From contig NZ_LMMJ01000007.1 of the NCBI RefSeq assembly GCF_001422205.1, positions 372,870 through 436,869 on the forward strand: DNA of 64,000 nucleotides, given 5' to 3'. The translations under genes and the position numbers were made by a program. Shown here piece by piece: positions 1 to 9,044 of the stretch. Each line of letters opens with the position of its first letter. Within the stretch, counting starts at the first letter, position 1. The DNA comes from Curtobacterium sp. Leaf261. Its GTDB lineage: Bacteria; Actinomycetota; Actinomycetes; Actinomycetales; Microbacteriaceae. The notes below the pieces were generated by a model. It was not told the DNA's origin. It saw nothing but the letters and a program-made list of their open reading frames with translations, and searched no databases.

Positions 1-274
1 CGTGACGATGCTCGCCCTGACCTGGCTGAACCCGCACGTGTACCTCGACACGCTCGTGTTCCTCGGCTCCGTCGGGAACCAGCAGGGCGAGGCGGAGCGG
101 TGGTGGTGGGTCGCCGGGGCGGTGCTCGCGAGCTGCGTGTGGTTCGCGGGGCTCGGGTTCGGCGCCCGGCTGCTCCGGCCCGTGTTCGCGAGACCGGTCG
201 CCTGGCGGGTCCTCGACGGGTGCATCGCGGTGGTGATGGTCGCCCTTGGGGTCCGGATCGCGCTCGGGGCCTAG
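1..274 (+). CDS. LysE/ArgO-type amino-acid exporter, carboxy-terminal part (5' end outside window)
   Basis: The last 90 codons of a membrane exporter run in from the left edge; reading frame 2 is open to the first base and stops at TAG 272-274. The segment TWLNPHVYLDTL followed by two hydrophobic stretches is typical of the carboxy-terminal half of LysE/ArgO basic amino-acid exporters, which have six short transmembrane segments and pump excess lysine or arginine out of the cell. The start and the amino-terminal half are missing, so substrate and regulation cannot be judged. A 54-bp palindrome follows 12 bp after the stop and may end transcription. Confidence 0.75.
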   Translation, partial: VTMLALTWLNPHVYLDTLVFLGSVGNQQGEAERWWWVAGAVLASCVWFAGLGFGARLLRPVFARPVAWRVLDGCIAVVMVALGVRIALGA

Positions 275-285
275 GACCTCCGGTC

Positions 286-339
286 GAGAAGTGCCCAACT
301 GTCGGGTCGGAGCCGCCACCCGACAGATGGGCACTTCTC
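286..339. repeat. 54-bp palindromic element, copy 1 (terminator-like)
   Basis: Arms of 22 nt, GAGAAGTGCCCAACTGTCGG and onward against CCGACAGATGGGCACTTCTC, pair with one mismatch around a short loop. The same element of the same length recurs at 21035-21088. It sits between the convergent ends of the exporter gene and the permease gene, so it could act as a bidirectional terminator. Confidence 0.85.
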
Positions 340-366
340 AACGAGGATCACGGGCCCGGCGCGGGG

Positions 367-1878
367 TCAGGAGCGGGTCGCGGTCAGGTCCCGGCCGACG
401 CGGCTGTGCCTCCGGCCGTACGACCAGTACACGACCATGCCGACCACGAGCCACACGACGAACCGCACCCACGTCAGGGTCGTCAGGTTGCACATCAGCC
501 AGACGCAGAGCACCGCGGACAGGATCGGCAGCACGGGCGACCACGGCACGCGGAACGCCCGGGGCACGTCGGGCTGGCTGCGCCGGAGCACGACGATGCC
601 GATGCTGACGAGCACGAACGCCGACAGCGTGCCGATGTTGATCATGCCCTCGAGTGCGTCGACCTGCGTGAACCCGGCGATCCCGGCGACGACGACGCCG
701 GCGACGATCTGCACGCGCATCGGCGTCCCGCGCTTGCTCGTGACGCTGAACCACCGCGGGAGGAGGCCGTCGCGGCTCATCGAGAACACGATGCGCGACA
801 GGCCGAGCAGCAGCACCATGACGACGGTGGTCAGCCCGACGAGGCTCCCGACGGCGATCACGCCCGCGGCCCACGGCTGTCCGACGAGGTCGAACGCCGT
901 CGCGAGCGAGGGGGTGTCGGCCTTCGCGAGGTCCTTGTACGACACCATGCCGGTGAGCACGATGCTGACCCCGACGTACAGCAGGGTGACGACGCCGAGC
1001 CCCAGGAAGATGCCCTTCGGCAGGGTCTTCTGCGGGTTCTTCGTCTCCTCGGCGCTCGTCGCGACGACGTCGAACCCGATGAACGCGAAGAACACCAGGG
1101 ACGCCGCGGCCAGCAGCCCGAAGCCGCCGTACTGCGCCGGTGCGCTGCCGGTGGCGAACGCGACGAGCGACTGCTCCCAGACGTCGGCCCCACCGCCCTT
1201 CGTCGGCTGCGCGGGCGGGATGAACGGGGCGAAGTTCGCGGCCTTGACGAACAGGGCGCCGACGACGATCACGAACAACACGATGAGGATCTTGATCGCG
1301 GTGATGACGGTGCTGACGCGGCTCGACAGCTGCGTGCCGATCGCCAGCAGCGCCGTGAACACCCCGACCACGAGCACCGGGCCCCAGGTGAACGGGATGC
1401 CGACATCGATCGTCGCGGGGACGTTGATCCCGAAGACGTCGAGCGCGGTGCTCAGGTAGATGCCCCAGTACTTCGCGATCACGGCCGCGGCGGTGAGGGT
1501 CTCGAGGATGAGGTCCCACCCGACGATCCACGCCAGCAGCTCCCCCATGCTCGCGTAGGTGAACGTGTAGGCGCTGCCCGCGACGGGGATGGTCGAGGCG
1601 AACTCGGCGTAGCACATGATGGCGAGTCCGCAGGTGACGGCGGCGAGCACGAACGACAGGATGACGCTCGGGCCGGCGAAGTTCGCGGCGGCCTGCGCGC
1701 CCACCGAGAAGATGCCCGCCCCGACCGCGACGGCGATGCCCATCGCCGCGATGTCGACCGTGCCGAGCGTCCGCTTCAGCGACCGGCCCTGCTCCTCCGA
1801 GTCGCGGAGGCTGGCCTCGATGCTCTTGATCCGGATCCGGTTCGGACGGTCGGTCGTCGTGCGGGACGGTGCGCTCAT
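367..1878 (-). CDS. APC-superfamily amino-acid permease
   Basis: A 503-residue polytopic membrane protein. About 12 hydrophobic segments follow a charged cytoplasmic amino terminus of roughly 40 residues. The VGAGIFSVG stretch of TM1 and the PVAGSAYTFTYASMGE segment are hallmarks of cationic amino-acid transporter-like APC permeases (YfnA/CAT group), which import amino acids with protons. The ATG at 1876-1878 is chosen because the family-typical amino terminus begins there; the frame stays open far upstream only because of the high GC. It is monocistronic and converges with the exporter gene. The exact substrate is not readable from sequence. Confidence 0.9.
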   Translation of the reverse strand: MSAPSRTTTDRPNRIRIKSIEASLRDSEEQGRSLKRTLGTVDIAAMGIAVAVGAGIFSVGAQAAANFAGPSVILSFVLAAVTCGLAIMCYAEFASTIPVAGSAYTFTYASMGELLAWIVGWDLILETLTAAAVIAKYWGIYLSTALDVFGINVPATIDVGIPFTWGPVLVVGVFTALLAIGTQLSSRVSTVITAIKILIVLFVIVVGALFVKAANFAPFIPPAQPTKGGGADVWEQSLVAFATGSAPAQYGGFGLLAAASLVFFAFIGFDVVATSAEETKNPQKTLPKGIFLGLGVVTLLYVGVSIVLTGMVSYKDLAKADTPSLATAFDLVGQPWAAGVIAVGSLVGLTTVVMVLLLGLSRIVFSMSRDGLLPRWFSVTSKRGTPMRVQIVAGVVVAGIAGFTQVDALEGMINIGTLSAFVLVSIGIVVLRRSQPDVPRAFRVPWSPVLPILSAVLCVWLMCNLTTLTWVRFVVWLVVGMVVYWSYGRRHSRVGRDLTATRS

Positions 1879-2083
1879 GGTGCGGTGGATCCAATGGCTC
1901 GGCGGCTGCCGCGCAGGCGGCGGTCGGACCCGCCGAGAGTAGTGGGCGCGCACCGGCGCCCGCAAACCGTGTGACGGACACCGTTCCGGACGGGAGGCAC
2001 GGGTCGGCGCCGCACCGTCCCTCCCGTCCGATGCGGCGTCAGTCCGGCCGTACGCGCCGACCGGTGTCAGCGCTGGCGCGGCG
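1879..2083. other. Intergenic stretch with promoter side of permease
   Basis: About 200 bp separate the permease start from the end of the HAD gene, both on the minus strand. Apart from a 44-bp palindrome (listed separately) I see no gene or clear promoter motif here. Confidence 0.5.
1987..2030. repeat. 44-bp palindromic element, copy 1
   Basis: Left arm CGGACGGGAGGCACGG and right arm CCGTCCCTCCCGTCCG enclose a GC-rich centre. Length and arms match the dispersed 44-bp family seen about twelve times in this window. It lies downstream of the HAD gene ending at 2084. Confidence 0.85.
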
Positions 2084-2971
2084 TCAGTCCGCCTGGCCGC
2101 GCCACTCGGCGAGGAAGCGGGCACCGGCAGCGTCGTGGATGACGCCGTCGGGGGCCGTGAGCACCGGGTACGGCGTCTCGGGCACACCGTCGTCCGGTCG
2201 GACGTCGACGTGGCTGACCTCGTGGCCGTTCGCGTGCAGCCAGTCCGCCATCGCGTAGTCGCTCCGCGAGTCCCCGACCGTCCGCCACGCGCTCGGGAGC
2301 TCGCCGTCCTCGCGGAGCATCTCGAGGGCGCGTTCGGCACCCATGTCCTTGCCGGACCGCGTCGCCTCGATGTCGGTCGAGATGATCGTCGGGTCGATCC
2401 GCCACGGGACCTCGCCGTCCGCATCGGGACGGACGTCAGCGAGCCGACGGACGCCGAGACCCCGACGGACGAGCGCGTCCATCGCGAGCGCGTCGAACGC
2501 GGGCTGGCGCTCCAGGTACGTCGCGTTCGGCACGTCGACACGCTGCTCGATCGACACCATCGCGCGCTTCGTCTCGTCGAAGAACACCAGGTCGGCGAAC
2601 CGGTCGCGGACGAGCTCGCGCATCTCGTCGGCGAAGTCCGTCGGCAGCGCGAGGTCCTCGGCGACGTGGATCTCACCCACCCCGCCGTCGAACTGCGGGC
2701 CGATCGTGAACCAGACCGCACCCTTCTCGCAGATCGCGTGCACCCGTCCCCCGGCGGCGAGCCCGCCGGCGAGGAGCGGCCCGACGACCTGCTCTCGGAT
2801 GAACGCGTCGCTCCGCCCGGTGTTGAAGACGACGGGCACGCCCTCCGCCGCGAGGGCGACGAGGTCCTCGACGATGCTCGGGATCGCGATGGTGCGGGAC
2901 ACCGGGCTCGCGATCGGACCGTCGACGTCGAGGAGGAGGCCGAGGCGGGGTCTGGTGCTGGTCGTGGTCAC
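2084..2971 (-). CDS. HAD-superfamily hydrolase (Cof-like phosphatase)
   Basis: A 295-residue cytosolic protein starting at GTG 2969-2971. Motif I of the haloacid dehalogenase fold is visible near the start (LLLDVDGPIAS, nucleophile Asp in DVDG), motif II as VFNTGRSD, and motif IV near the end as VGDSRSDYAMADW, which binds Mg. The size and the long insert between motifs suggest a cap-bearing phosphatase acting on a small phosphorylated metabolite. The substrate is unknown. The gene stands alone, upstream of the permease on the same strand but separated from it by 200 bp and a palindrome. Confidence 0.8.
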   Translation of the reverse strand: MTTTSTRPRLGLLLDVDGPIASPVSRTIAIPSIVEDLVALAAEGVPVVFNTGRSDAFIREQVVGPLLAGGLAAGGRVHAICEKGAVWFTIGPQFDGGVGEIHVAEDLALPTDFADEMRELVRDRFADLVFFDETKRAMVSIEQRVDVPNATYLERQPAFDALAMDALVRRGLGVRRLADVRPDADGEVPWRIDPTIISTDIEATRSGKDMGAERALEMLREDGELPSAWRTVGDSRSDYAMADWLHANGHEVSHVDVRPDDGVPETPYPVLTAPDGVIHDAAGARFLAEWRGQAD

Positions 2972-3024
2972 CGCATCATCATCGCAGCGGATCGGGCCGA
3001 GTGGACGGATCCGCCCCGTCGCGC

Positions 3025-3102
3025 GGTCAGGCGCGGTGGTCGTCGGCCGCGATCAGGCGCGGTGGTCGTCGGCCGCGATCAGGCGCGGCGATCGTCGGCC
3101 GT
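3025..3102. repeat. 26-bp tandem repeat x3 spanning a stop codon
   Basis: Three head-to-tail copies of a 26-bp unit (GATCAGGCGCGGTGGTCGTC plus GGCCGC) at 3025-3050, 3051-3076 and 3077-3102. The third copy is the end of the alpha/beta hydrolase gene and contains its stop (TCA on the plus strand, 3079-3081). The first two are extra copies of the gene's 3' end. Confidence 0.9.
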
Positions 3103-3897
3103 GGTGAAGAAGCGCGACGCGGCGGCGGCGAGCGCGTCCGGGGCGACCTGGTGGCCCTGGGCGTTCAACACGGTGTGCTCGGAGCCCGGGATGACACCGA
3201 CCACTTCCTGCGCGGCGATCTTCAGCAGGTCGGGGCTGTCACCGCCCGCGATCACGAGGACGGGACGGTCGATCCCGCGGAACCGCTCGGGGTCCAGGGC
3301 GAACCCGTCCATCACACGGGCGTCGTACGGCAGGGTGGCCGCATCGTCGATGAGTCGCCGCCACAGGCGAGGGCGCAGTCGGAGCAGGAGCGGGGACCAG
3401 CGCGGCATGCCGAGGACCCGAACGAGGAAGTACGCGACCGCGGCACCGCGGCGTCGCCGGTCGACGAGGTCCTGCAGGGCGGCGATGGCCTCGGCCCCGG
3501 CTCCGTCCGGCCGCGTCCCGGGACGGTAGGACGGCTCGTACAGGACGCTGCTGACGATCGGCGCACCGTCGGCGAGCGCGTGCAGGGTCAACCCTGCGCC
3601 GGCGCACAGTGCCACCATGCGGACGTCGGCCCCGACGCCGTCGATCACGGCGCGGAGGTCCTCCAGCTCTCGCTCGACGGCGTACGGGGCGGTGTCGCCG
3701 CTCGCACCCCGGCCGCGCCGGTCGTACCGCGTGACCGAGAACGATCCGTCGAGGGCCTCGGCGATCGCGGTCATCATCGCGGACGTACGGTTGTCGAAGG
3801 GACCGCCGACGAGGACGACCGCGGGGCCGGTACCGGTCGTCGTGAGCGCGATCGCGGTGCCGTCGGTGGAGACGACGGTACGGTCGATGGCGTTCAT
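3079..3897 (-). CDS. Alpha/beta-fold hydrolase with a Cys at the nucleophile elbow
   Basis: A 272-residue protein beginning MNAIDRTVVS at ATG 3895-3897. The oxyanion strand VVLVGGPF, the YDRRGRGASG loop and a carboxy-terminal GHQ histidine follow the plan of small alpha/beta hydrolases. The nucleophile elbow, usually G-x-S-x-G, reads A-L-C-A-G, so Cys98 occupies the Ser position, as in dienelactone hydrolase. It may therefore be a Cys hydrolase or a modified enzyme; the substrate is unknown. Its 3' end is tandemly triplicated. Divergent from the GH18-like gene. Confidence 0.8.
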   Translation of the reverse strand: MNAIDRTVVSTDGTAIALTTTGTGPAVVLVGGPFDNRTSAMMTAIAEALDGSFSVTRYDRRGRGASGDTAPYAVERELEDLRAVIDGVGADVRMVALCAGAGLTLHALADGAPIVSSVLYEPSYRPGTRPDGAGAEAIAALQDLVDRRRRGAAVAYFLVRVLGMPRWSPLLLRLRPRLWRRLIDDAATLPYDARVMDGFALDPERFRGIDRPVLVIAGGDSPDLLKIAAQEVVGVIPGSEHTVLNAQGHQVAPDALAAAASRFFTTADDRRA

Positions 3898-4045
3898 GGC
3901 GGTCCTCGGTCTGGCGTCTCGACCGCCCTGATCCGGCGGTCGTCCTGTCGAGTGTGACAGCGGGATCAGTCCGCGTCATCACCCACAACAAGGGGTGAAC
4001 ACCGGGTGCACGGCGGGTGTGAGCGGAGTAGGAGCGGGCTGCAGC

Positions 4046-4146
4046 CGCCCCGCCCTGCCCTGCCCGCTCCGGCCGCCCTGCCCGCTCCGCCCGCCCTGCC
4101 CGCTCCGCCCGCTCCGCCCGCTCCGCCCGCTCCGCCCGCTCCGCCG
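4046..4146. repeat. GC-rich short tandem repeats (GCTCCGCCC units)
   Basis: Repeats of GCTCCGCCC and CGCCCTGCCC fill the region just before the GH18-like gene. A 9-bp period keeps both strands open, which creates false proline-rich and glycine-rich reading frames here. Confidence 0.85.
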
Positions 4147-4161
4147 GGGCATGATGGGGCC

Positions 4162-5169
4162 GTGCCTCGCATCGTCCGCCTCGCAGCCGTCCTCGGCGCG
4201 GCCCTCGTCGTCGCCTCGACGGTCGTGGCGGCGAGCACCGCCACCCCCGCAGGCCTCCCGGTGGAGGCGTACGTGACCGCCGGGCACGGAGCTCCGGCCC
4301 TCATCACGCGGGCCGGCGGTGCCGTCCGGACGATCGGGATAGACGGCGTCACGCTGTCCGAGGACGGCGCCCGCGTCCGCGCGCTCGACCCGTCCGTGGC
4401 AGCGGCTGTCGCGAGTGCACACGCCGTCGGCGCGACCGCCGAGCTCCTCGTCAGCAACTACTCCGATGCCGTCGACGACTTCTCCCCCGGGGTCGGGACC
4501 GCGCTGCTCGGGGACGCCGGCCACCGGGCAGCAGTCGTGCGGGCGCTCGTCGACGACGTCGGGTCGAGCGGTGCCGACGGGGTCCAGGTCGACCTGGAGT
4601 CGCTCCGGGCACGTGACCGCCCCGGGCTCACCGCATTCGTCCGCGAACTCGGATCGGTGCTCCGGTCCCGGATCGGCGACCGGGCGACGGTGTCGATCGC
4701 CGTGATGGCATCGACCTCCCGGTCCGGGTACGCCGCGCGCGGGTACGACGTCGCAGCGCTCGCGGACACCGCCGACCGCCTGGTGCTCATGACCTACGAC
4801 CAGCACGGGCCATCGTGGTCCGGCGCCGGGCCCGTCGGCGGACTGCCGTGGCAGCGCCGTGCCGTCCGGGCGTTCCTGGCGGCAGGGGCCCCGGTGGACC
4901 GGACCGATCTCGGCATCGGCGGGTACGGCTACACGTGGCCCGCGCACGGGACCGGGGCGCTGCTGACCGATGCCGCGGCACGCCGGAAGGCAGGAAAGCA
5001 CGCGGAGTGGTCGGCGAAGCAGGGCGAGTGGCACGCGACGATGCCGTCAGGACTCACGATGTGGTGGTCGGACGCCAGGTCGTTCGACGCTCGGACCGCC
5101 CTCGCCCGGGAGCTCGGCCTGCACGGGGTCGCGCTGTGGCAGCTCCGCGGCTCCGACCCGCTGCGCTGA
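4162..5169 (+). CDS. Secreted GH18-like glycoside hydrolase
   Basis: A 335-residue exported protein. GTG 4162-4164 opens a short basic segment and a hydrophobic signal helix (residues about 5-28), which decides the start; upstream codons are only low-complexity repeat. The GH18 catalytic signature appears as DGVQVDLE at residues 139-146, with the acid Glu146 and Asp144 kept and the middle Asp replaced by Gln, as seen in divergent GH18 enzymes of the YaaH spore-lytic type. LMTYDQHGP and a final VALWQLRGSD match later barrel strands. Likely cleaves peptidoglycan or another N-acetylglucosamine polymer outside the cell. Confidence 0.8.
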   Translation: MPRIVRLAAVLGAALVVASTVVAASTATPAGLPVEAYVTAGHGAPALITRAGGAVRTIGIDGVTLSEDGARVRALDPSVAAAVASAHAVGATAELLVSNYSDAVDDFSPGVGTALLGDAGHRAAVVRALVDDVGSSGADGVQVDLESLRARDRPGLTAFVRELGSVLRSRIGDRATVSIAVMASTSRSGYAARGYDVAALADTADRLVLMTYDQHGPSWSGAGPVGGLPWQRRAVRAFLAAGAPVDRTDLGIGGYGYTWPAHGTGALLTDAAARRKAGKHAEWSAKQGEWHATMPSGLTMWWSDARSFDARTALARELGLHGVALWQLRGSDPLR

Positions 5170-5194
5170 CGCACGACGGCCCGAACGGAGAAGA

Positions 5195-5233
5195 CCCTGG
5201 TCCCCGATCCACCCGAAGGATCGGAGGCCAGGG
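5195..5233. terminator. Stem-loop after the GH18-like gene
   Basis: CCCTGGTCCCCGATCC pairs with GGATCGGAGGCCAGGG around a 7-nt loop, starting 25 bp after the stop. No T-run follows, which is common in high-GC actinobacteria. Confidence 0.55.
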
Positions 5234-5570
5234 CCTCGTCGGTACCCCGTCCCACGGGGTTCCGCATCCGTCACCCCCGACCAAGAGGGTTCCGTTTCCG
5301 TCCGGGACGCTGCTCCCACAGGTCCCGTGCCCGTCCGACCCACCCGAGGGTCGTCCGTCTCCGTGAGCATCCCACGTCGTGTGAGTGTTTCGGAACTGCC
5401 GACGCGAATCGGCTGCCCGGCCCCGCGCCCCACTTCGGGGGTCGGAGTGGGGCGCCCTGGGTGGGACCGCCGACCCGCGGCGTCACGGAACTGGTCGAGC
5501 GACCGCCCACCGTGCCACGCTGGGACGTCCGGAGGGCATCCACCCGCGCCCCGCCACCAGAGGAGCAACC
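5234..5570. promoter_or_regulatory. Long leader of the MetE-like gene with a 10-bp perfect stem at 5425-5455
   Basis: No gene is seen in this 337-bp stretch. It holds three imperfect copies of GGGTTCCGTTTCCGTC-like sequence (about 5255-5365) and a strong hairpin, GCGCCCCACT 5425-5434 with AGTGGGGCGC 5446-5455, ending 115 bp before the start codon. It could be a structured leader or attenuator for a methionine-related gene. I could not match it to a known SAM, SAH or cobalamin riboswitch. Confidence 0.35.
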
Positions 5571-6797
5571 GTGCCGTTCGAGAACACCGACCACGTCCAG
5601 GCCACCACCGCCGGGTCACTCCCGCGCACGCCTGAACTCATCGCGGCGAACGGGGCACGACCACTCGCGGAGGACGGCTTCACCCTCGCGACGACCGACG
5701 AGGTCCGTGCCCTGACGAGCGCCGCCGTCGACGACGTGGTCGCCCGCCAGACCCGCCTCGGCATCACGCAGCCGGGGGACGGCGAGTTCGGCAAGGCGAT
5801 GTCGAGCGCGGTCGACTACGGCGCCTGGTGGGGCTACTCGTTCCAGCGGGTCAGCGGTCTCTCGCTGACCGAGGAGAACATCTTCACGCAGGAGCCCGTG
5901 CGTTCGGCCCCGGGCGACGTCCGGCTCACGAGCTTCCCGGATCGGCGCGACTGGTCGATCTTCCGCGAGGCGTACACCGACCCGGCGAGCGGCATCTCGA
6001 CCGGCAAGAACGCCACCGCCTTCCCGACCACGACCGGCCCGATCGTCTACACCGGCCACGACGCGGCCCGCACCGATGCCCGGAACCTGACGCACGCGAT
6101 CGAGGCCTCCGGTGCCGACAACGGTTTCATCACGGCACTCTCGCCGGGGTCGGCGGCGCGTGTGGCGAACGAGTTCTACGCCACGGACGAGGAGCACATC
6201 TGGGCGTGGGCCGATGCCCTCCGCGAGGAGTACCAGATCATCCTCGACGCCGGGCTGGTCCTGCAGATCGACGACCCGTCGATCGCCGAGAACTGGGACC
6301 AGATCAACCCGGAGCCGTCGGTCGAGGACTACCAGGCCTTCACCCGCATCCGCGTCGAGGCCCTGAACCACGCGCTCCGGGGTCTCGACCAGACCCGGGT
6401 CCGGTTCCACCTGTGCTGGGGCTCCTGGCACGGACCGCACACCACCGACATCGAGCTCCGGAACATCGTCGACCTGATGCTCGAGATCGACGCGGGCGCG
6501 TACTCGTTCGAGGCGGCGAACGCCCGGCACGAGCACGAGTGGACCGTGTGGCAGGAGACGGCGCTCCCCGACGGCAAGGTCATCGTGCCCGGTGTCGTCG
6601 GTCATGCCACGAACGTCGTCGAGCACCCCGACCTCGTCGCGCAGCGCATCGAGCGGTTTGCATCGGTCGTCGGTCGCGAGCGGGTCATCGCCGGGACGGA
6701 CTGCGGGCTCGGCGGGCGCATCCACCCGCAGATCGCCGCCGCCAAGCTCGAGGCCCTCGGCGAGGGTGCCCGTCGCGCCTCCGCGAAGCTCTTCTAG
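5571..6797 (+). CDS. Cobalamin-independent methionine synthase-like protein (MetE carboxy-terminal domain family)
   Basis: A 408-residue protein corresponding only to the catalytic carboxy-terminal barrel of MetE, which transfers a methyl group to a zinc-bound thiolate. Zinc ligands are visible as His280 and Cys282 in FHLCWGSWHGPH, a Glu near 313 and Cys377 in IAGTDCGLGG. GTG 5571 is chosen because AGGAG lies 6 bp before it. The 5-methyltetrahydrofolate-binding amino-terminal half of full MetE (about 750 aa) is absent, so the methyl donor may differ, for instance a corrinoid protein or another thiol methyl compound. Stands alone behind a long leader. Confidence 0.85.
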   Translation: MPFENTDHVQATTAGSLPRTPELIAANGARPLAEDGFTLATTDEVRALTSAAVDDVVARQTRLGITQPGDGEFGKAMSSAVDYGAWWGYSFQRVSGLSLTEENIFTQEPVRSAPGDVRLTSFPDRRDWSIFREAYTDPASGISTGKNATAFPTTTGPIVYTGHDAARTDARNLTHAIEASGADNGFITALSPGSAARVANEFYATDEEHIWAWADALREEYQIILDAGLVLQIDDPSIAENWDQINPEPSVEDYQAFTRIRVEALNHALRGLDQTRVRFHLCWGSWHGPHTTDIELRNIVDLMLEIDAGAYSFEAANARHEHEWTVWQETALPDGKVIVPGVVGHATNVVEHPDLVAQRIERFASVVGRERVIAGTDCGLGGRIHPQIAAAKLEALGEGARRASAKLF

Positions 6798-6811
6798 GCC
6801 CACGTCCGCCG

Positions 6812-7324
6812 TCAGACGGGCACCGGCTCACTCACCGCCTCGCGCTCCAACAGCGACCGCTTGACGTCGAGCCCCCAGGCGAACCCGCCGAGCGTGCCGT
6901 CGGTCCGGAGCACCCGGTGACAGGGCACGAACAGCGCCGGGGCGTTCCTGGCGCACACCGAGGCCGCGGCACGCACGGCGTCCGGTCGCGTCATGGCGGC
7001 CGCGAGCTGCGTGTAGGTGAGCACCTGCCCCGCCGCGATGTCCCTGAGCTGCCGCCACCCCTCGGTGAAGAGCTCCGTGCCGAACTGCCGCACCGGGACG
7101 GACATGATCGGCAGGACGTCGCCGTCGTAGTACGCCGCGACCGCCTCCGCCGCCGCGATCTCCCCCGGCACGACGACCTTCGGCCGGTACCGCTCCGCCA
7201 GGCGCCCGAGGATCCGCGCGGGGTCGTCGGTCCATCCGGAGGACAGCACCCGTCGTTCGTCGTCCTCGAGCACGGTGAACGGACCGTCGGGGGTGTCCAG
7301 GGTGCCGATCCTGCTCTCGATCAT
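6812..7324 (-). CDS. ogt: Methylated-DNA--protein-cysteine methyltransferase
   Basis: A 170-residue suicide repair protein that removes methyl groups from O6-methylguanine. The active-site motif PCHRV is present with acceptor Cys135, and the helix-turn-helix stretch [16 protein letters not shown] precedes it as usual. Length matches the family. Its ATG 7322-7324 overlaps the stop of the upstream ada-alkA fusion gene by 4 bp (ATGA), so the two are translationally coupled as one alkylation-repair operon. Confidence 0.95.
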   Translation of the reverse strand: MIESRIGTLDTPDGPFTVLEDDERRVLSSGWTDDPARILGRLAERYRPKVVVPGEIAAAEAVAAYYDGDVLPIMSVPVRQFGTELFTEGWRQLRDIAAGQVLTYTQLAAAMTRPDAVRAAASVCARNAPALFVPCHRVLRTDGTLGGFAWGLDVKRSLLEREAVSEPVPV

Positions 7325-8874
7325 GGGGTGGTGCTCCGTTCGTTCGTGGATGTGGTCCGACGCGAGGTCTGCAGCGCGCTCGCCGCCCGCCAGAGGTGCA
7401 TCGTCAGGTAGCTCCGCCAGGGAGCGACTCGGGACGACCATACGGAGAGGGCGCGCGGCTCGGACGGGATCCCGAGTGCCTGTGCACCGTTCCGCACGGC
7501 GACGTCGCTGGGGAGGACGAGGTCGGGGTGGTGGCGGATCCGCATCGCCGCGGAGTCGGCCGTCCACGGGCCGATCCCCCGCACCGCCAGGAGCCGCGCG
7601 CGCAGGTCGTCCACCGTGTCTGAAGCATCGACCACGAGCGACCCGTCGGCGAGTGCGGCGGCCACGCGCTGGACCGTCTCGATGCGCGACCGCGGGCCGC
7701 GCAGGACCCCGGGCGCCCGGTCGGCGAGCACCGCCATCGTCGGGAACACCCGCATCCCGGGTGCGATCGACGGGTCGACGGGCTCGCCGAGCTCCGCGAC
7801 GATCCGGCCGAGTGCGGTCGTCGCCGCAGCCACCGTGACCTGCTGCCCGACGACGAGCCGGATGAGGAGTTCCTCGGGGTCGACGGTGCCCGGGAGGCGG
7901 ATCCCCGGGGTCGCCGCCACCGACGCCGCGAGCTCCGGGACGCTGCCGAGCAGTGCGTCGACGGCGATCGGGTCCGCGTCGAGGTCGAAGAGCGACCGCA
8001 CCCGCGCGACGAGGCTCGGCAGGTCGGCGAGGGTGCTCGCCCTGATCCGGAGGTCGAGCCCGACACCGCGCCCGCCCGTCCGTGGCATCGCCGGTGTGAC
8101 GCCGAACCAGCCAGGGCCTCCCGGCAGTCGCAGGACACGTTCGTACCGGAGGTGCCCCGGCGTCCCGTCCGCGACCTCCATGCCCGGCACGGCGCGGGCG
8201 GCGAGCCAGGCGAACACGCCGGCGGCGTCGAACGGCGCCCTGGCCGGCAGGTGGACGCGGAGCACGCCGTCGTCGGACGCGGGCACACGGCGCCGGGCAC
8301 GAAGCTCGGTCGGGGTGAGCCCGAACACCTCGCGCACCGTGTCGTTGAACTGTCGGACGCTGTGGAACCCGGCTGCGAACGCGACGTCGGCCACCGGGAG
8401 CGATGACGACGTCAGGAGCGTCCGTGCGTGCTGCGCCCGATGTGCACGGCTGAGGGCCTTCGGTCCGGCGCCGAGCTCCTCGACGAGGATCCGCGTGAGG
8501 TGCCTCGGTGAGTACCCGAGTCGCGCGGCGAGGCCGGGGACCCCGACCCGCTCGACCACACCGTCGGCGACGAGGCGCATCGCCCGTGCCGCGACGTCCT
8601 CGCGGACGTTCCACTCCGGGCTGCCCGGGGTCGCCTCGGGCAGGCAGCGCTTGCAGGCCCGGTACCCGGCGAGGTGCGCAGCGGCGCTCGTCACGAAGAA
8701 CGTGACGCCGTCCCGCCGCGGCGTCCTGGCCGGGCAGCTCGGTCGGCAGTAGATGCCGGTCGAGTGCACGGCGGTGACGAACTGGCCGTCGAACCGCTGC
8801 TCGCGCGACGCGACGATCCCGTACCGCGCATCGTGCAGGGCACGTGCTCGCTGGTCGTCGCGCTCGTGGTCCAT
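7321..8874 (-). CDS. Ada-type regulator fused to AlkA DNA-3-methyladenine glycosylase
   Basis: A 517-residue protein with three parts. The Ada zinc domain (about 1-85) has Cys43, Cys47, Cys74 and Cys77 with the same spacing as Ada Cys38/42/69/72, so Cys43 should accept methyl groups from DNA phosphotriesters. An AraC-type helix-turn-helix region (about 90-190) follows. The AlkA half carries an HhH-GPD motif [14 protein letters not shown] and a catalytic Asp in LPSDVAV, for excising alkylated purines. The ATG at 8872-8874 fits the Ada domain start. It probably activates its own operon, which also includes ogt, on alkylation damage. Confidence 0.93.
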   Translation of the reverse strand: MDHERDDQRARALHDARYGIVASREQRFDGQFVTAVHSTGIYCRPSCPARTPRRDGVTFFVTSAAAHLAGYRACKRCLPEATPGSPEWNVREDVAARAMRLVADGVVERVGVPGLAARLGYSPRHLTRILVEELGAGPKALSRAHRAQHARTLLTSSSLPVADVAFAAGFHSVRQFNDTVREVFGLTPTELRARRRVPASDDGVLRVHLPARAPFDAAGVFAWLAARAVPGMEVADGTPGHLRYERVLRLPGGPGWFGVTPAMPRTGGRGVGLDLRIRASTLADLPSLVARVRSLFDLDADPIAVDALLGSVPELAASVAATPGIRLPGTVDPEELLIRLVVGQQVTVAAATTALGRIVAELGEPVDPSIAPGMRVFPTMAVLADRAPGVLRGPRSRIETVQRVAAALADGSLVVDASDTVDDLRARLLAVRGIGPWTADSAAMRIRHHPDLVLPSDVAVRNGAQALGIPSEPRALSVWSSRVAPWRSYLTMHLWRAASALQTSRRTTSTNERSTTP

Positions 8875-9044
8875 GCGTCGAGCATCGCACGGCCCGCGGA
8901 CTCCGACTGGCGGGAATCGGCCATCGCGGTGGCGGCCCGCGAGCGCGGACGCAGACGCGGACGGGAGGCACGGCGCACGTCGGTCGGACCGGCCCGCCGC
9001 CGCGGGCGCGCACGTCCGGCACCGCACTCGGTACCGTGGTCGGC

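Noticed and set aside
100..1974. Plus-strand reading frame antisense to the amino-acid permease
   Set aside because: Low-complexity charged product with no domain; the permease on the other strand is complete.
1987..2030. 44-bp palindromes as miniature transposons (MITEs)
   Set aside because: No target-site duplications were evident around the copies I checked and each element is entirely palindrome with no internal sequence; kept only as a repeat family of unknown origin.
4006..4161. Proline/alanine-rich amino-terminal extension of the GH18-like protein
   Set aside because: It is only the translation of the GCTCCGCCC repeats; the signal peptide begins at GTG 4162.
5234..5570. SAM or SAH riboswitch before the MetE-like gene
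   Set aside because: A strong hairpin is present but none of the conserved junction sequences of those classes could be matched.
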